Shown one piece after another: positions 1-12,493 of a DNA stretch of 64,000 bases. Source of the DNA: Sweltsa coloradensis (taxonomy: Eukaryota > Arthropoda > Insecta > Plecoptera > Chloroperlidae); contig JAMZAV010000313.1 of the NCBI GenBank assembly GCA_024449915.1, forward strand, positions 1 to 64,000. Direction: 5' to 3'. The notes under the pieces were generated by a model that saw only the letters and a program-made list of their open reading frames with translations, had not been told where the DNA came from and made no database searches. The translations under genes were made by a program, and so were the position numbers. Within the stretch, counting starts at the first letter, position 1. Each line of letters starts with the position of its first letter.

Positions 1-153
1 ACCTGTCAGTGACCGTGTACGTGGAGGACGTGAACGACCACTCCCCCAGGTTCCTGAAGGCTCCCTACGCTGTGAGCGTGGACGAGCTCACCCCGCCTGG
101 GCTGACTCTCTTCAGGGGGGTCCAGGCGCTGGACAGGGACAAGCCGAACACAC
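1..153 (+). repeat. Upstream copy of a tandemly duplicated cadherin exon edge
   Basis: Bases 1-153 are nearly identical to 218-370, offset by 217 bp. I see three substitutions: 120/337, 134/351 and 146/363. One changes V to I; the other two are silent. The copy encodes the Ca2+ linker VEDVNDHSPRF and the start of an EC repeat, but loses similarity at base 154 and has no good splice donor there. Because 217 is not a multiple of three, both copies cannot be read in one frame. Bases 154-207 look like a short 3' intron end. The unit is therefore an intron end plus exon start, duplicated in tandem or assembled twice. The left limit is outside the window. Confidence 0.8.
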
Positions 154-207
154 AATCAGAGTATTATTCCTCCCCGAGGTTCACGTATCTCTCCTGTCGC
201 TTGTCAG

Positions 208-519
208 ATCTCGTCGTACCTGTCAGTGACCGTGTACGTGGAGGACGTGAACGACCACTCCCCCAGGTTCCTGAAGGCTCCCTACGCTGTGAGCGTGGAC
301 GAGCTCACCCCGCCTGGGCTGACTCTCTTCAGGGGGATCCAGGCGCTGGATAGGGACAAGCCCAACACACCCAACTCCGATGTCCACTACTCTATCGTGG
401 CTGGCGACGAGGGCGGGAAGTTCTCCCTCGAGTCCAGTCACAAGGCGGCGCTGGTGCTCAGGAAGCCGCTGGACTTCGACGCCGGGGACGCGCACTTCCA
501 GCTCACAGTCATGGCCTCG
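208..519 (+). CDS. Cadherin gene, first complete exon in window
   Basis: This exon encodes the linker DVNDHSPRF followed by most of one EC repeat, including LDRDKPN and a KPLDFDAGDAHFQLTVMAS stretch typical of cadherin strands F-G. The acceptor is a pyrimidine-rich tract ending ttgtcag at 201-207, and the donor is gcctcg|gtaagt at 519/520, leaving phase 0. The frame continues directly into DRGSPPRNSTTDV in the next exon, which is the expected end of the same repeat. The gene starts left of the window, so no start codon or signal peptide is visible. The product is a large Ca2+-dependent adhesion protein at the cell surface. The exon start is slightly uncertain because an almost identical copy lies 217 bp upstream. 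Confidence 0.85.
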
Positions 520-2117
520 GTAAGTACACTACTTAAGTTTAATTACATCCTCTTTCAAACTATCAGGAATCTGTAAAGAAAATATAAATACAAAAACAGC
601 ACAATATGCAGAAATTATTGTAATCAATTTGTTATTTAATTGCAGAATGTAAAGTTGCATTCTAGGCGCTCTTTTTATTTTTTGCCAAGTGTTACACTTA
701 ATAAGTACCGTAGCCGAGCAAACTCAAGAATGTATTAATATAATGATTCGTTAACCTGAGAATTTTGATTAGTTATTTATATATTATGTTTCTTCTTCAG
801 TTTACGTGAAACGTCTGCGTCGGAAACGCGGTGTATTATGAAAGGAAGTAAACAAAATCTTGACCACGTGCTGATGTGCCACGACTGTAGTTAGGCTATA
901 CCGTTATCATAATCATAAACTCAGCGAGTCGCTTATAATAAAGTCTAGAGTGTTACATGTTTTGTTTGTACCACACCATTATATCTCTGGGATGGGATGG
1001 GATGGGATGTCTACAATCATTCAAAGTCAACAAGTTCAAGAAAATAATATCTTCGGCGCATCTATTCTATATTTCTCCAACAATTTATTTCTCTATCAGT
1101 TTCTATGCAATTACCTTCGGTGATAACATGTTTTACTCCAGCGTTCTCTGTGGCTGCCCCGCGGGCCTGGTTCAGGTACGTATTCAACGGGAGTCCGAGG
1201 TTGAGGTACTGAAACATCGTGTGCATCCTTGGTACACTAACAGGTGTGGGAACATGCCCGCCGCTCAACACGGCTCCTGCGTGTGAGAGGGACAATGTTA
1301 CATCTTCCACCAAATACCACTATCTATGTTACATTAAATGCAAATGTTTTATAAGATTTTCGTCGTACGGAAAGATGTCTACATCGAAACCTTTCTCACA
1401 CGAATCTTGTTCCTATACATTGTGATGTTATTAGCATGCACTGTCAATCCTCACATTTGAATGTTTTTGAATACATAATAATATATGTTTGTGTTGTTCT
1501 CACAATCAGTAAGTAACACCTTTGTGACGTTGAGAACATTGACACTCGTGGGATAATGTTTATTACAACATTGGACCATGACTTTGACCTCAGACGTCGA
1601 TGAGACGATGACGTAGAATATTTGGGGAACAAAGCCAGTGAGAAAAACTATATTCTCGATATTATTAGTCGGAAAACACTCCCGTTAGTAGAATTTATAA
1701 TATTTAATACACTCCAGCAAACAAAAATATCCAACTCGTCCGGGGATCGAACCCAAGTAATAGAATTATAATAACGTTTGATTTTCAGTTGAAATGCAGC
1801 AGATTCGTTGCAATACTGTTGCATCCATTCAGATCTAAAGTGCTCCATCAGTTCAGTAGAAATTAAGTTACCCCCTCGTCGACCTAGTGGTTAAGGCGTC
1901 AGCCCAGCTTGCAGGAGATACCCGGATTCGAACCCCGGTCGTTTAGAATATTATTATTTCTGTCTTGTATTGATTTTGAGTGTTTTAGCAAGATATTTGC
2001 TAGCGCCGACGTCTTTTCTTGTTGTAAAATACAAGAATAAACAATAAATAAATAAAATTATTAAAATATCAACCGTAACAAAATAATGACGTGGCATGTT
2101 TGTTTGATCCCTTGCAG
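520..2117 (+). other. Cadherin intron (1.6 kb, phase 0)
   Basis: AT-rich intron from gtaagt to ccttgcag. It contains a short GATGG pentamer run near 987-1011 and a tRNA-derived SINE at about 1871-2060. I see nothing coding; the open frames in it are short and lack family features. Confidence 0.8.
1871..2060 (+). mobile_element. tRNA-derived SINE
   Basis: It has a pol III A box (TAGTGGTTAAGGC at 1885-1897) and a B box (GGATTCGAACCCC at 1924-1936) at tRNA-like spacing. About 100 bp of unrelated body follows, then an AATA-type tail near 2033-2060. This layout defines a tRNA-derived SINE in the same orientation as the host gene. It is not an intact tRNA: the 3' half after the B box does not fold back on the 5' end. 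Target duplications are not clear. Confidence 0.8.
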
Positions 2118-2246
2118 GACCGAGGCTCGCCCCCTCGGAACTCCACCACCGACGTCATCGTCACAGTCCTGGATAACGACGACCTCAGTCCGACCTTCAC
2201 ACAGGACGTGTATCGAGCCCGGGTCACGGAGTTCTTCCCCATCACG
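2118..2246 (+). CDS. Cadherin gene exon (43 codons)
   Basis: This small exon finishes one EC repeat and starts the next. It reads DRGSPPRNSTTDVIVTVLDN, then the Ca2+ linker DNDDLSPTF, then the first strand of the following repeat (TQDVYRARVTEFFPIT). The acceptor is ccttgcag at 2117 and the donor is atcacg|gtaggt at 2246/2247. Both are phase 0, so it can join its neighbours without changing frame. The linker has DND where DxND is usual, a common variation. Confidence 0.9.
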
Positions 2247-4308
2247 GTAGGTACTGAACACACGTAGCCAACCGTACAGGAGGGTGCAAGCGATTCATGG
2301 GCGATAGAAATGTTATTAAGGAAGAGTGTTTTTTTTTCAGGACAAATCGTATTTGTTTGTTTTTTGTTTATTTATTTATTTGGCAATATATCGTTAACAG
2401 GGCAGACTGCAGAGCTCCACCAGTAACGTATAATAAAATAAAAAACATGTACAAACATACATGCATAATATTATTCCAAGATCACATAGAAACATTGTAG
2501 AACTTACATTTTTTAAACTGTACTTTCTGTGTATTAAGTTTTATGTTTTATATGTTTTTACATTTGGATTAGGCCTACCTCAATGTAAAATGACAATAAT
2601 GCTGTATTTGTGTGCCATAATTAAAAAATATATAACATAATTGAAGTATGTAACATGTGTGAATACTGAATACATTGTGCAAATAGCTAGGTAGCTAGCA
2701 TGTAAACCTTAAAGAAGTTAAAAGTTAAGAATGAAAACATTCGATTGCGTTTTGTATTTTACTACCTTCAACCATGAGTAAGTCACCCATGCAGTTGCCA
2801 TCATTTCCGTCTCAGACAGGATTAGGAACCGCTTTTACCGATGTCGCCGCACGCGTGATGGTTTTATCTTCTTTCCCGAAAGTTTTTTGAACTAAGCAAG
2901 TCGTTTGACATTTGCATTCAGTAGTAGGAAGACGCGTGGACTTGTTTCATTACGACGTGAAAACTTGTATGCTATCTGCAAAGATCATTTAAGAGTTGCA
3001 TCCATGAGTTATAAGCTGAATGGGTATTAGGGAAAGTTGTTTTTTAAGATGCCATCTTCATTCTCGTTCTATGATTCAGGATTCATTTTTTATTTGATAT
3101 TTTACAATGTCACGAGCTCTGTATAATCTGTCATTACTATATACAATACATATACTTTATAATGAATTAATCAAACAAGCACATTTTGTATGCACCTTTA
3201 CCTTTACAGACATACGTTACAGCGATATATTTATTTCTGGTGCATATATAGAAATTTATTCGTTTTTTCTAAATGCGTTCACATGAATAACAAATATAAA
3301 CAACTATTAAGAATTGATTTAAAATATAATTTGACAAACAAATATTTTCTTTACTTCCGGCCGTTTCTCCATGACCCTCACTGCACGACCTTGAAACTGA
3401 TCAAGATAGATGATGGTAGGTCCTGTCGTGATTGCTTTGCTTCTACACATCTAACACGTGACAGGCCCTGCACTAACAAGCTAATCAATCACACAGGGCA
3501 AGGAATTTGAGAGGTTTCTGATATTGTGTTGTACAGGTTCGTCTTCAGAAGTCGAAGCCATCACTTTCTATAGTGATTGTTGTTTTAAACAGTTTTAAAA
3601 AACAACAACCATGTAATACTGAAATGTTTACAAATGAATAATTAAAAACTTATAACCACCATGAAGCTGGTTTTATGTCCTCGTTAAAATAGAAGGTATT
3701 CATGTTTACTATTACATACTGACAGTTATTATATGAATGAAAACAGTTTAAAATCAGTTTAACCATAAAATTATTTCCAGATCTTTTTATTATTGGTACT
3801 TGTAAATCATTGCGGTGCTTAATGTAGAAGATAGTAAAATGTGTATTGTTTTTAAATAGATTTTGCTTCGTATCGTTGTAAGTAAATAATGTATTTCTAC
3901 TATATTCTTCTCTTCATTTCTACATCAACACATCCGCTATGTTACCAATCTAACGGCTAAGAAATTAAATAAGTACTAATGTATTTGGTAGGAAACTAAC
4001 TTGAGCCGTCATAGCCCTGAATTCTTAGTATGGATGGCTCGTTGGTCCAGGGTTCGCCAACCAGCTTCAGGCAGATGTTTTTTACTTCGAACATTTAATT
4101 GCTATCCTATATCCGATTCCGATCTCTGGTTGTCCATTGATCGCGGCAAAACAGCTTATTGTCACCATCTTATGTCACTTGTGGGTCTAACTGGGTCGAC
4201 TCTCAATACGCATTTAATGGTATCATGTCTTATAATAGAATGACGTGATGTTTATGGCCAAAAAGTGGATGTTTTAGCCAGATACAAGTCAAATGTTTTG
4301 TTTTCCAG
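2247..4308 (+). other. Cadherin intron (2.06 kb, phase 0)
   Basis: AT-rich intron running from gtaggt to gttttccag. I see no coding sequence, no RNA gene and no element with clear ends. Confidence 0.75.
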
Positions 4309-5311
4309 GGTGACCGAATTCATTACGAGATACGCTTCACCCCTCCCATATTCGCCTATGACGAAGACGTGGGCATCGACGTCCCGATCCGTTACGACCT
4401 GATTGCCGGCAACGAGCGAGGCATCTTCTCGCTTGCAGACCTCGCACGGGTCCTGTTCCTCCAGAGAGTTGACCGGAACGACGAGCATCTCCATCCCCGA
4501 ACGGTCCTTGGTCCTCAGAGGAGCGCCTGAGACGAGCACTCCCTCCCCGGGAACACGTTCGTCCTCCAGGCGCAGGCGTCGCAGGAGGACAACCCCCTCA
4601 AGACGGCCGTGACGCGCGTTGAGGTCGAGGTCATGGACATCAACGACAACATGCCCAGCTTCGAGGTCGCCGCCTACAACATCAGCATCGTGGAGAACCT
4701 CCCCAACGGGTTTAGCGTGCTGCAAGTGTTTGCGTCCGATAAAGATCAGGGGGACAACGGAGAGTTTACCTACAAACTGGAGGATCCTAGCCGGGCATTC
4801 TCCATGGACCCGCGCACGGGGTGGCTCACCGTGAGAGACCAGGTCAGGCTAGACCGCGAGCAACAACCCTCGATGACCATGAACGTCTTCGCCCAAGAGA
4901 AACTCCCGAACGTCTCCCCCGGCCCCGAAGCAATGGTCATCGTCGAGGTCACCCTCCTCGACGCCAACGACAACAATCCCACGTTCATCCCGAGCAACCT
5001 GTACGAGTTCGCCGTGCACAGCGACGCGGTGGTGGGGGAGGTGATCGGGCAGGTGAAGGCGGTCGACCCCGACCTTGGTCGCAACGGGATGGTGTTGTAC
5101 GCCCTCCAGAAGTCCGGCAATACCTCCTTGACGACTCCTCTACCCTTCGCTGTGGACGCGCAGAGCGGCCAGGTGGTGGTGATAGACGCGCCTCTGCAAG
5201 ATGGCCGCCACGCGCTCTTCGTCGAGGCGTCCGATCAGCCGGCCAACCCCAGTGAGAGGAGGTTCACCCTGGCCGTTGTGACCATCGAGGTGCTCGCGGC
5301 AGGCAGCATCG
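4309..5311 (+). CDS. Cadherin gene exon with internal frame breaks (EC repeats)
   Basis: The acceptor is gttttccag at 4308 and the donor is gcatcg|gtgagt at 5311/5312, leaving phase 1. The exon reads GDRIHYEIRF, continues to a damaged zone at about 4437-4530, and resumes with SLPGNTFVLQAQASQ. After that come the linkers DINDNMPSF (about 4636) and DANDNNPTF (about 4960) and two EC repeats, including ENLPNGFSVLQVFASDKDQG. In the damaged zone the entry frame ends in TGA at 4528-4530, while PERSLVLRGAP lies in the next frame. At least two compensating indels are needed, and the frame is the same before and after. Outside this zone the exon is intact and strongly cadherin-like, so sequence error is as likely as a real lesion. 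Confidence 0.88.
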
Positions 5312-6608
5312 GTGAGTGATTGTCAAGGTTAAAGAGGGTCGCTGAGTCGTGAGGATATTTTTTCCTGGGCCTTATACTGGCTTACCATCCACTAAGGCAG
5401 GTTAACTAAAATCATTAAATACAGTGTATTCAGTATCTTTATAACCTGCATTCTTAGTTAATAATCAAATCAAATCAAATCATCTCAAACCGGTCATTAG
5501 TGTATTGGTCGCTGTGATAAATAAAACAGTGGTACTACATTAAAAATGTAATTTTATGTTAGCAATGGGAAAATGAAGCTGAAGCAGTAGCAATAGAAAA
5601 AGAGCTGAGTTACCCAAAAGGCTCATTCATCAACGTAACTGTAAAAAAATGTGTTCGCAAAGCTCTTGCATGTTAAATTAATTCACCAGATTTACCTAAA
5701 ATCTTTCAGACACTTGAAAATACACTTGGTTGCAAGAAGTTAAAGTTCGCGGCCGTATTGATTTCTCAGCGCTCTCTATCTGGGGACGTTCACACTGCAG
5801 CTCTTCACTTCTTGATAACGCCCACAGAATGTGCGACCATCGCTAGTCTAACCAACGCTCTAGAAATCAAAAATCCGTTGAGCAACCTTCATATTTTTTC
5901 AAGTGTGCTGTCTATCCATGTATACAGAGAAGGAACAAGTATTAGTCCGTCCCATCGCTGAATATTACTTTTTATGAAAAACAGTTTTACTTTGAAACAT
6001 TATTATTTTGAATACCAACAGATAGGTTTTAATTGATTCATTGCAAATGGTGTTTTATGTCCCATAATATTATTCTAACGACTTTATCAAACCAAATGTG
6101 GTTTCAATTAATAATGTATGATGATGTAGATAATGTTATTGTATGGCTTTCAAAACAATCAATTCATGTAATGTAAACATTTTGTCACAACATTGTTGCA
6201 GTTGACTCAGATTCAGAAGCAGACTCGACATTGATTGTGTGTGTTTTAAATCATAATAAAAATAACAAATACATAAAATTAAAAGCGTTTTGCGTCGTAG
6301 TGATCACTATAAAATAACATATTTTAAAAGTGAAACCTTCAACAAATTGTTATGCCTATAATACGTCAACGTGATATCTTGTCGACTGTAAAATATTTAC
6401 TTAAATGTAGTTTATTGTGGTTTCTGCATCTATGTTATTAGATATTTTATTTTGTTGTCCTCCTTTGTAAATCAGTTTTTATAACTGAATAGGATAGACG
6501 TTAAATAAATAATAAATAATAAATATCAAATTGAAAACTACATTGCATTCTTTGTACCTTAACTTTGTTTGTGACGGCCGAACATAATTATTTTCTAATG
6601 ACTTCCAG
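5312..6608 (+). other. Cadherin intron (1.3 kb, phase 1)
   Basis: AT-rich intron from gtgagt to acttccag, with a short CAAAT run near 5465-5485. I see no gene or bounded element in it. Confidence 0.75.
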
Positions 6609-6767
6609 ACAAGAACGACGTGGTACCCGACTTTATCGGCGCCCCCTACGAGTTCTGGGTGGGCGCCAACGTGGGTATCGGCACCAGCGTCGGCCAGGTC
6701 CGCGTCACGGAGGCTGTGGACAGGTACCGCGTCATCTACGACCTGCTGCACAGCTACAGGGATGGAG
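6609..6767 (+). CDS. Cadherin gene exon (EC linker and first half of a repeat)
   Basis: Joined in phase 1 to the previous exon, it reads DKNDVVPDFIGAPYEFWVGA, then VGIGTSVGQVRVTEAVDR and YRVIYDLLHSYRDG. KNDVVPDF is a degenerate EC linker (KND for DxND), and the rest is the A to D strands of a repeat. The acceptor is acttccag at 6608 and the donor is ggag|gtgagt at 6767/6768, phase 1. The following exon completes the repeat with VPFAIEERSGTITVVDD, a typical mid-repeat motif, which confirms the junction across a 5.7-kb intron. Confidence 0.9.
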
Positions 6768-6971
6768 GTGAGTAACCCTGCACGATTCTACCCGTGAAGG
6801 GCAAAACATGATCATTGCATCTAATATAAATAGAACTTGTGTTAAAAACAAAACAAAACTCTGTTGTACGGATACTGTACAATTGCCACAAGGACACAGA
6901 ATAAAATAACATTCATTGATAGACAAAATGTAAAAAAGAGGTTTAAACACAAATACGTGAAATAATTAATA

Positions 6972-7657
6972 ACTAGGAAGCTTCGCAAACGCTTTTTCAG
7001 GCGCGTTGTTGGATGAGCGTAATTGGTGCATTGAGCTGCCATGTGTAGTAACAGATTTTCTGTTGTTCTGTGAAAAAATCATTACTAATTCGAAAAAAAA
7101 ACGAAAAAAATCGTAAAATTGCAATTTTCATGTGGTATAAGTTTTTTATGGCGCTCAAATTTCACACGAATATATTAATTTATAAAATAAAGGTTCTGTG
7201 AAAAAATCATTACAATCGAATGAAGCATGTAGGTGTTATAAGTCAAAGAAATTGTTTTTAAATAAAAAAAAAAACATCGAAAATAGCGATTTTCATGAGA
7301 AATAATTTTTCGATTGCGCTTTAATTTCACACAAATATATAATTTCATAAAATTAAGGTTCTTTGAAAAAATTATTTTAATTGGAAAAAGCATATAGGTG
7401 TTATAATCGAAGAAAGTTTTAAAAATCGAAAAAAATCGTAAAATTTCGATTTTCATGAGAAATAATTTTTTGATTGCGTTCAAAAACGTGGCAGTTCTAA
7501 GTTAATTCCGAAATTTCGAAGGTCTCCAGAAAATTTTATTGCAATTGGAGTATCGGTTTAGCCGGAATCGTGTTAACAGTCACAAAAAAAAACATTCCGG
7601 ATTTTTTTCTCCAGTGTAACAAATGGAATCTTTACTTCGCTCGCTACGCTCATCCAA
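6972..7657 (+). mobile_element. Dispersed repeat, TTGGATGAGCG family, copy 1
   Basis: It begins near aactaggaagcttcgcaaac, has TTGGATGAGCG at 7009-7019, and ends with CGCTACGCTCATCCAA up to 7657. The interior is built of diverged units of about 150 bp carrying poly-A/T runs and words such as aaaatcgtaaaattgc and gattttcatgagaaataat. Related copies lie near 29.3-30.1 kb (opposite orientation), 37.3-37.9 kb and 54.1-54.7 kb. No coding capacity is seen. Confidence 0.7.
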
Positions 7658-9714
7658 AAATACACATTACATGTTTAGACCATAAAGGTGGTTCCTAAGA
7701 ATAGAAATGGAACCTTTGAATGGCATTATCGAAACGTGTTGTATGAGCGTGTAGCCTAATTTAAAGCGATGGCAAAACTCAACCAAAAACGTGGGAATTG
7801 CGCCCCTTGCACTAAGAAACAATGACATGTATTGAGTTTGCATAGTATTTGTCTGCATTGTATTGCATTTTTGGTTGGTAGATGTCCTGTTTTTAGTGTT
7901 GACTTGTACAGCAACATGATATCTATAGTTTCACAATCAAAATCGAATTCATACATGATATACTCAGCATTCATATTGTAATTTTGAAAAGATCGGTTTT
8001 TGTTTGTATATTTTTGTAGTAAGGCGTGAATTAGAAAGAATATTTGTCAAATATATTATGGTAATGAAATATAGAACAAGTCCCATAACATACATTTGAT
8101 TCATTCCACAACCATTCTCAAAACGGTATAGAAAAATATAAATTTAGTTTGTCATGAAACGTTAAAATATTTTCAGCATTAGTGGTGAGATCAATTATCA
8201 GTTAGATATATCTTAGATGTACTTGATATAGAAGATGAAGGGTGTGTTTCCATCCACTGGTATTTGTGTGTTCGTATTGATATTCGTTTTGCTTGGGTAT
8301 GTGAGAAGGTTGACCGTAATGTGTGAACATTTTGGTTCTTGCATTATGATTGTAATTTGTATTGATTAAATAATTTTATGTTCTAACAAAATAAACTTGA
8401 ATACGCTAATTTAACTTTTATGTTCATGGAAATTTGAAAAGACTTCACTCACTCTATTATAAAATTAATGAGGATTATGCAAATGAAGTATATTACTAGA
8501 TGACGATCATAAAATCCTTTTAAGCTCAGTTAACTACTTTGGCAATGAAAACTTCTCTATATTATATTCTTTGAATGGGAACTTAAAGTTTTCAATGAAC
8601 ACAAGTCCAACTTTTATGAACAATAATAATTATACTTTTTTAACTTGGCGCTAAGAAATTTTACTACTTAGTCCATTTAAAAATAATCTTGCATGCATGC
8701 ACATAGATAAGTTTTTGACAAGTGTACTAATAAGGAGCAATTTTAATCTATATTTGGAATAATTTGAAACCAGATGTTAGTTTTTTCAGTAAGTGCAGTA
8801 AAATGCTAGTTCAGTAGAAGCACACAATAATATATAATACGGATCCCCTGCGACGAACTAAGTTGCAAGTTTGGCAACAGTGTCCGCCGAGCACAGATTT
8901 ACGAGACCTTGCAACTATGGCTCATTTAACACGGCAATTTAACCGTTTATGAACCAGGTTATCCCTTAGCGGGAACATATTAATTTAACAAGTGAACGGG
9001 TGAGATATGGCAACCCTGAAATACACCATTCTAAAATAATTAATGGCAATGGGCAAATGAAGAATGCAAGGAACCTCTCTTAGTTATAATAGAGTATCAA
9101 AAACAACGGGACAAATTACAGGATAAATATTTGAGGGATTGAGAAATGCCAATTGCCAAAATGGCAAATGTCCAAATCTGAAAGTTACACCCCCTTGTTT
9201 GAAACGGTTTGTTACAATTAATTATTTCTAGCTGGTTTCGTGAGCATGTTATTCGTTGAAATATGAACGGAAGAAGATATTGAATAGACGTTGCTTTTTA
9301 GTTTTCTTCGCTTAATTTCGCGTTATACATTCATAGAGCAGATATAAATCAATACTTGGTGCATCGTGGAATGAAGGTACGGAATTGATATGCTAGGGTT
9401 ATTATTACATAAAATCATGAAATAGTCTAATTATTACTGGTTTCCCAGAAACCACGACAGTAAATTTAGTGAACCTTGCTCGTAACAAGATTGAACAATT
9501 TGAGTTGTGTCTAGACCAGCAAGTAACTAAAACAAATTATTCAACTTAACCTTCACATCATACAATTATATTATACATGATCAAACAGAAGTGATCATCA
9601 ACATTTACTGATTAAATTTATACATGTATATCGTTTTCTTTGGCAATAATCAATTTTGAATAATAAAAATAAGTTTAAGTTGGACTGTGAAAGTTTTTTG
9701 TTCATTTTAAACAT

Positions 9715-10376
9715 TTAAGGCTATTGTACCGCCTCTGGCCGATAATTTGAAAGTCGAAGAAACATGTCTGAAAAGTTTGCTGAATGAAAAAAGGCCTTTT
9801 AAATAACAGAAAAAAAAAATTGTGAATTTTTTGGGCGGGACATAACCTACCTTTTGGAAATTATATTTAGATTTTTGGACAAAAGTGTGATATACAAGAC
9901 TAGTTCAAAATTAAATTTTGTGAATCGGTTTTCTGGACATAGTTTCTAAACACCTTTAGCTACAACTTGACTATAGCTAAAATAGTTTTCTGAAAATAAC
10001 AGTTGGTGTACGAATTTTTTTGTCAAACGGTACAAAACTCGTATTTCATTCATATTTATTTCATTCGTATTCAAGAAAATTCGAACACCAACTGTTATTT
10101 TCAGAAAAATTATTTTAGCTATAGTTAAGTTGTAGCTAAAGGTGTTTAGAAACTATGTCCAGAAAACCGATTTTCAAAATTTAATTTTGAGTTAGTCTTG
10201 TATATCACACTTTTGTCCAAAAATCTAAATATAATTTCCAAAAATGAGGTTATGTCCCGCCCAAAAAAATTCACATTTTTTCTGTTATGTTAATGGCCTT
10301 CTGTCATATAGCAAACTTTTCAGACATGTTTCTTCGACTTTCAAATTATCGGCCAGAGGCGGTACAATAGCCTTAA
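9715..10376. mobile_element. Palindromic foldback MITE with TTAA ends
   Basis: The sequence from TTAAGGCTATTGTACCGCC at 9715 is repeated as its reverse complement up to 10376, with the axis near 10045 and a loop of about 55 bp. Each arm is about 300 bp and highly similar to the other. Both ends carry TTAA (9715-9718 and 10373-10376), the target duplication of piggyBac-type transposons. I therefore infer a non-autonomous element of that kind. It sits inside a cadherin intron and encodes nothing. Confidence 0.8.
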
Positions 10377-12493
10377 GGGAAAGCCCTTGCACCAAATAAT
10401 GAAATAGATTTTATAGGAATAATTTTTGCTGTTGCAAACGATTATATTTTCAAAAGAAACTGTTTTTTTATTTCTAAATCATAATCAGAATTTTAAATAT
10501 CGTAGAGATAATCACACATGTTCTGTAGTTACTCAACAATTAAAATATAATTGCATCTGCGTATACCCTTATTGAATCTTATAAAAATAAAAATAAATTA
10601 ATGTGTAATTTTGTAGTGCAGATCTATACAACAAACTGCAAAATATAATGACCAACGAATTATAACTTATACGGTTTAATAAAACATAATATCTGAAAAT
10701 AAACAAATTTTTGTCAAACAGTTTATTATATTATCCATATTTAAATTGAATTATTTAAAATCAACAAACAATATGCTATTAACCTCAAACAAAATAAAGT
10801 CAACATTCGAAACCAAAATGGATAAAACCGAATACTATATTTTATAGTAGCATTTTGCCAAACAAAAACTAATTCGTGAAAACTGGACTACATGTAATTT
10901 AATTTTTTGTTACTACTTACCTTTTAAACTATATTTCCCAAATAATATTTTCTCCGTGTAGTTGACGAAACTTGAAGTATAGTTCGTTCACTAGAAATGT
11001 AGACACACTAAACGTGCGATTTAATTCACTCGAGAATATTCGTTGCCAGAATATGCTCCTTAAAACAAAATATTTCAACAGTATTCAACAACATTCAACA
11101 GAATTCACAATTGGAAATTCGAAATATTCAAGTGTCTTCTCTAAGAACACAGCTAAGAGATTCTAGCAGCGAAGCGAAGTATGTAATAATGCAATTTCCA
11201 AGTGCATTGCCGTTGCCGTCCGCTTTATTGAACGCAATCGTTCTTGGGCCATCGAACACACGGTTCGGTCGTTTTGTTCCGCCCTTAGGAAGTTATTGGA
11301 AACAGCATAATGCGATATTGTGTGTTATAGTTTCATACAGTCACTTTAAACTCTGTGCGACAGAAAATGTGAACAGGAATACTGTAATACTAGAATCTGC
11401 AACACTCATGTTCGGCTGGTCTCGAGTGCCAATCGTTCCATACTGCTCAATCCAATTCCATTCAAGAATCAATAATTTACTAATAATTCGTGTGATGCTT
11501 GCCAAGAACTCTTATTGATAGGCAGTTACACTATAAAATAAATCCTGTTGACTTGTTTTTTTACTAAGTCATCATTATAATACATTAATACTGGTACAAT
11601 TCTCATTTTACAAAAATAGTACATAACAATTAAACATTAAAATATGTAACACTGAACTTAAATACATGAACAGTAAAAATGACACAATTAAGAAGTCATA
11701 CTAATCAACCACATACCGATACCAAATTTACAAGCGATCAACGTTGTTTCACCACTTTTACTTACAATGTAATTCGCGTTTATTATTTTATACATTTGGA
11801 TTATAAGAACTAACATTTTGAGTAGTAGGTTAAATGTATTGACGAAGCCAAGCCTAGTATTTTCATTTGAGGATACGACAAATATTTCTGTAAAAATCCT
11901 AATTTGTGGGACATTCCGGGACAATTGATGTATTTCGGTGTCATGCTAAGAATTGTATGCAAAATATTTCTCATTCAGTAATTAACATTTTGTTCCAAAA
12001 TCAGGAGTAGAGTAGAATTCTGTGATAAATGAGTGATTGGTGATTGATTAACTATGTTTTGTACAACCATCGATCGGCGGGTAATTCGGACCCGCTGGTT
12101 GGCTAATATTATGTTTCTTCGGGACAACAGTTACTGCAAATTGTTCCTAAATGTCGATCAGGTAAGGTATAAACAAAACAATGTTGTCTATGCCACTAAT
12201 ACTATATTATTATATTATTCCGGTAACATATTAATCAAATCATTTGAAAAATCACCAATGAATAACTTGCCATTGTTTACACGAAATACAATATTTATTG
12301 ATAGGATTAAAATGCGGTTGCATTAAAGCATTAGCAATGTGTTTCTGTTATGTGATTTACTTTGAGTTGTATACTTATAAAGTTACTCGGAACATCGCAA
12401 TCTGGTCGTCTTTACCCGTTTCCCACGCTGCAACCAAGTATTGGTTTGCAACTTTAGACATGGACCGTTTCAAACCTCGGTTATTTCTTCCAG

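Larger units (their letters stand above)
6768..12493 (+). other. Large cadherin intron (5.7 kb, phase 1)
   Basis: The longest intron seen in the gene. It holds a TTGGATGAGCG-family element (about 6972-7657) and a TTAA-flanked foldback element (9715-10376). The rest is AT-rich with no supported gene. The long open frame at 12298-13002 is intron read into the next exon, not a separate gene. Confidence 0.8.

Noticed and set aside
4403..4612. Separate small gene in the +1 frame of the cadherin exon
   Set aside because: It is partly the displaced cadherin frame (PERSLVLRGAP) and partly shadow sequence rich in Arg and Ser from GC-rich codons.
7081..7640. Protein-coding frames in the TTGGATGAGCG-family repeats
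   Set aside because: Frames come from AT-rich internal repeats and differ between copies. No transposase or other domain is visible.
12298..12493. Upstream part of the open frame at 12298-13002 as a gene start
   Set aside because: It is intron sequence read into the exon. The pyrimidine tract and AG at 12492-12493 and the frame join to the exon at 6609 explain it.
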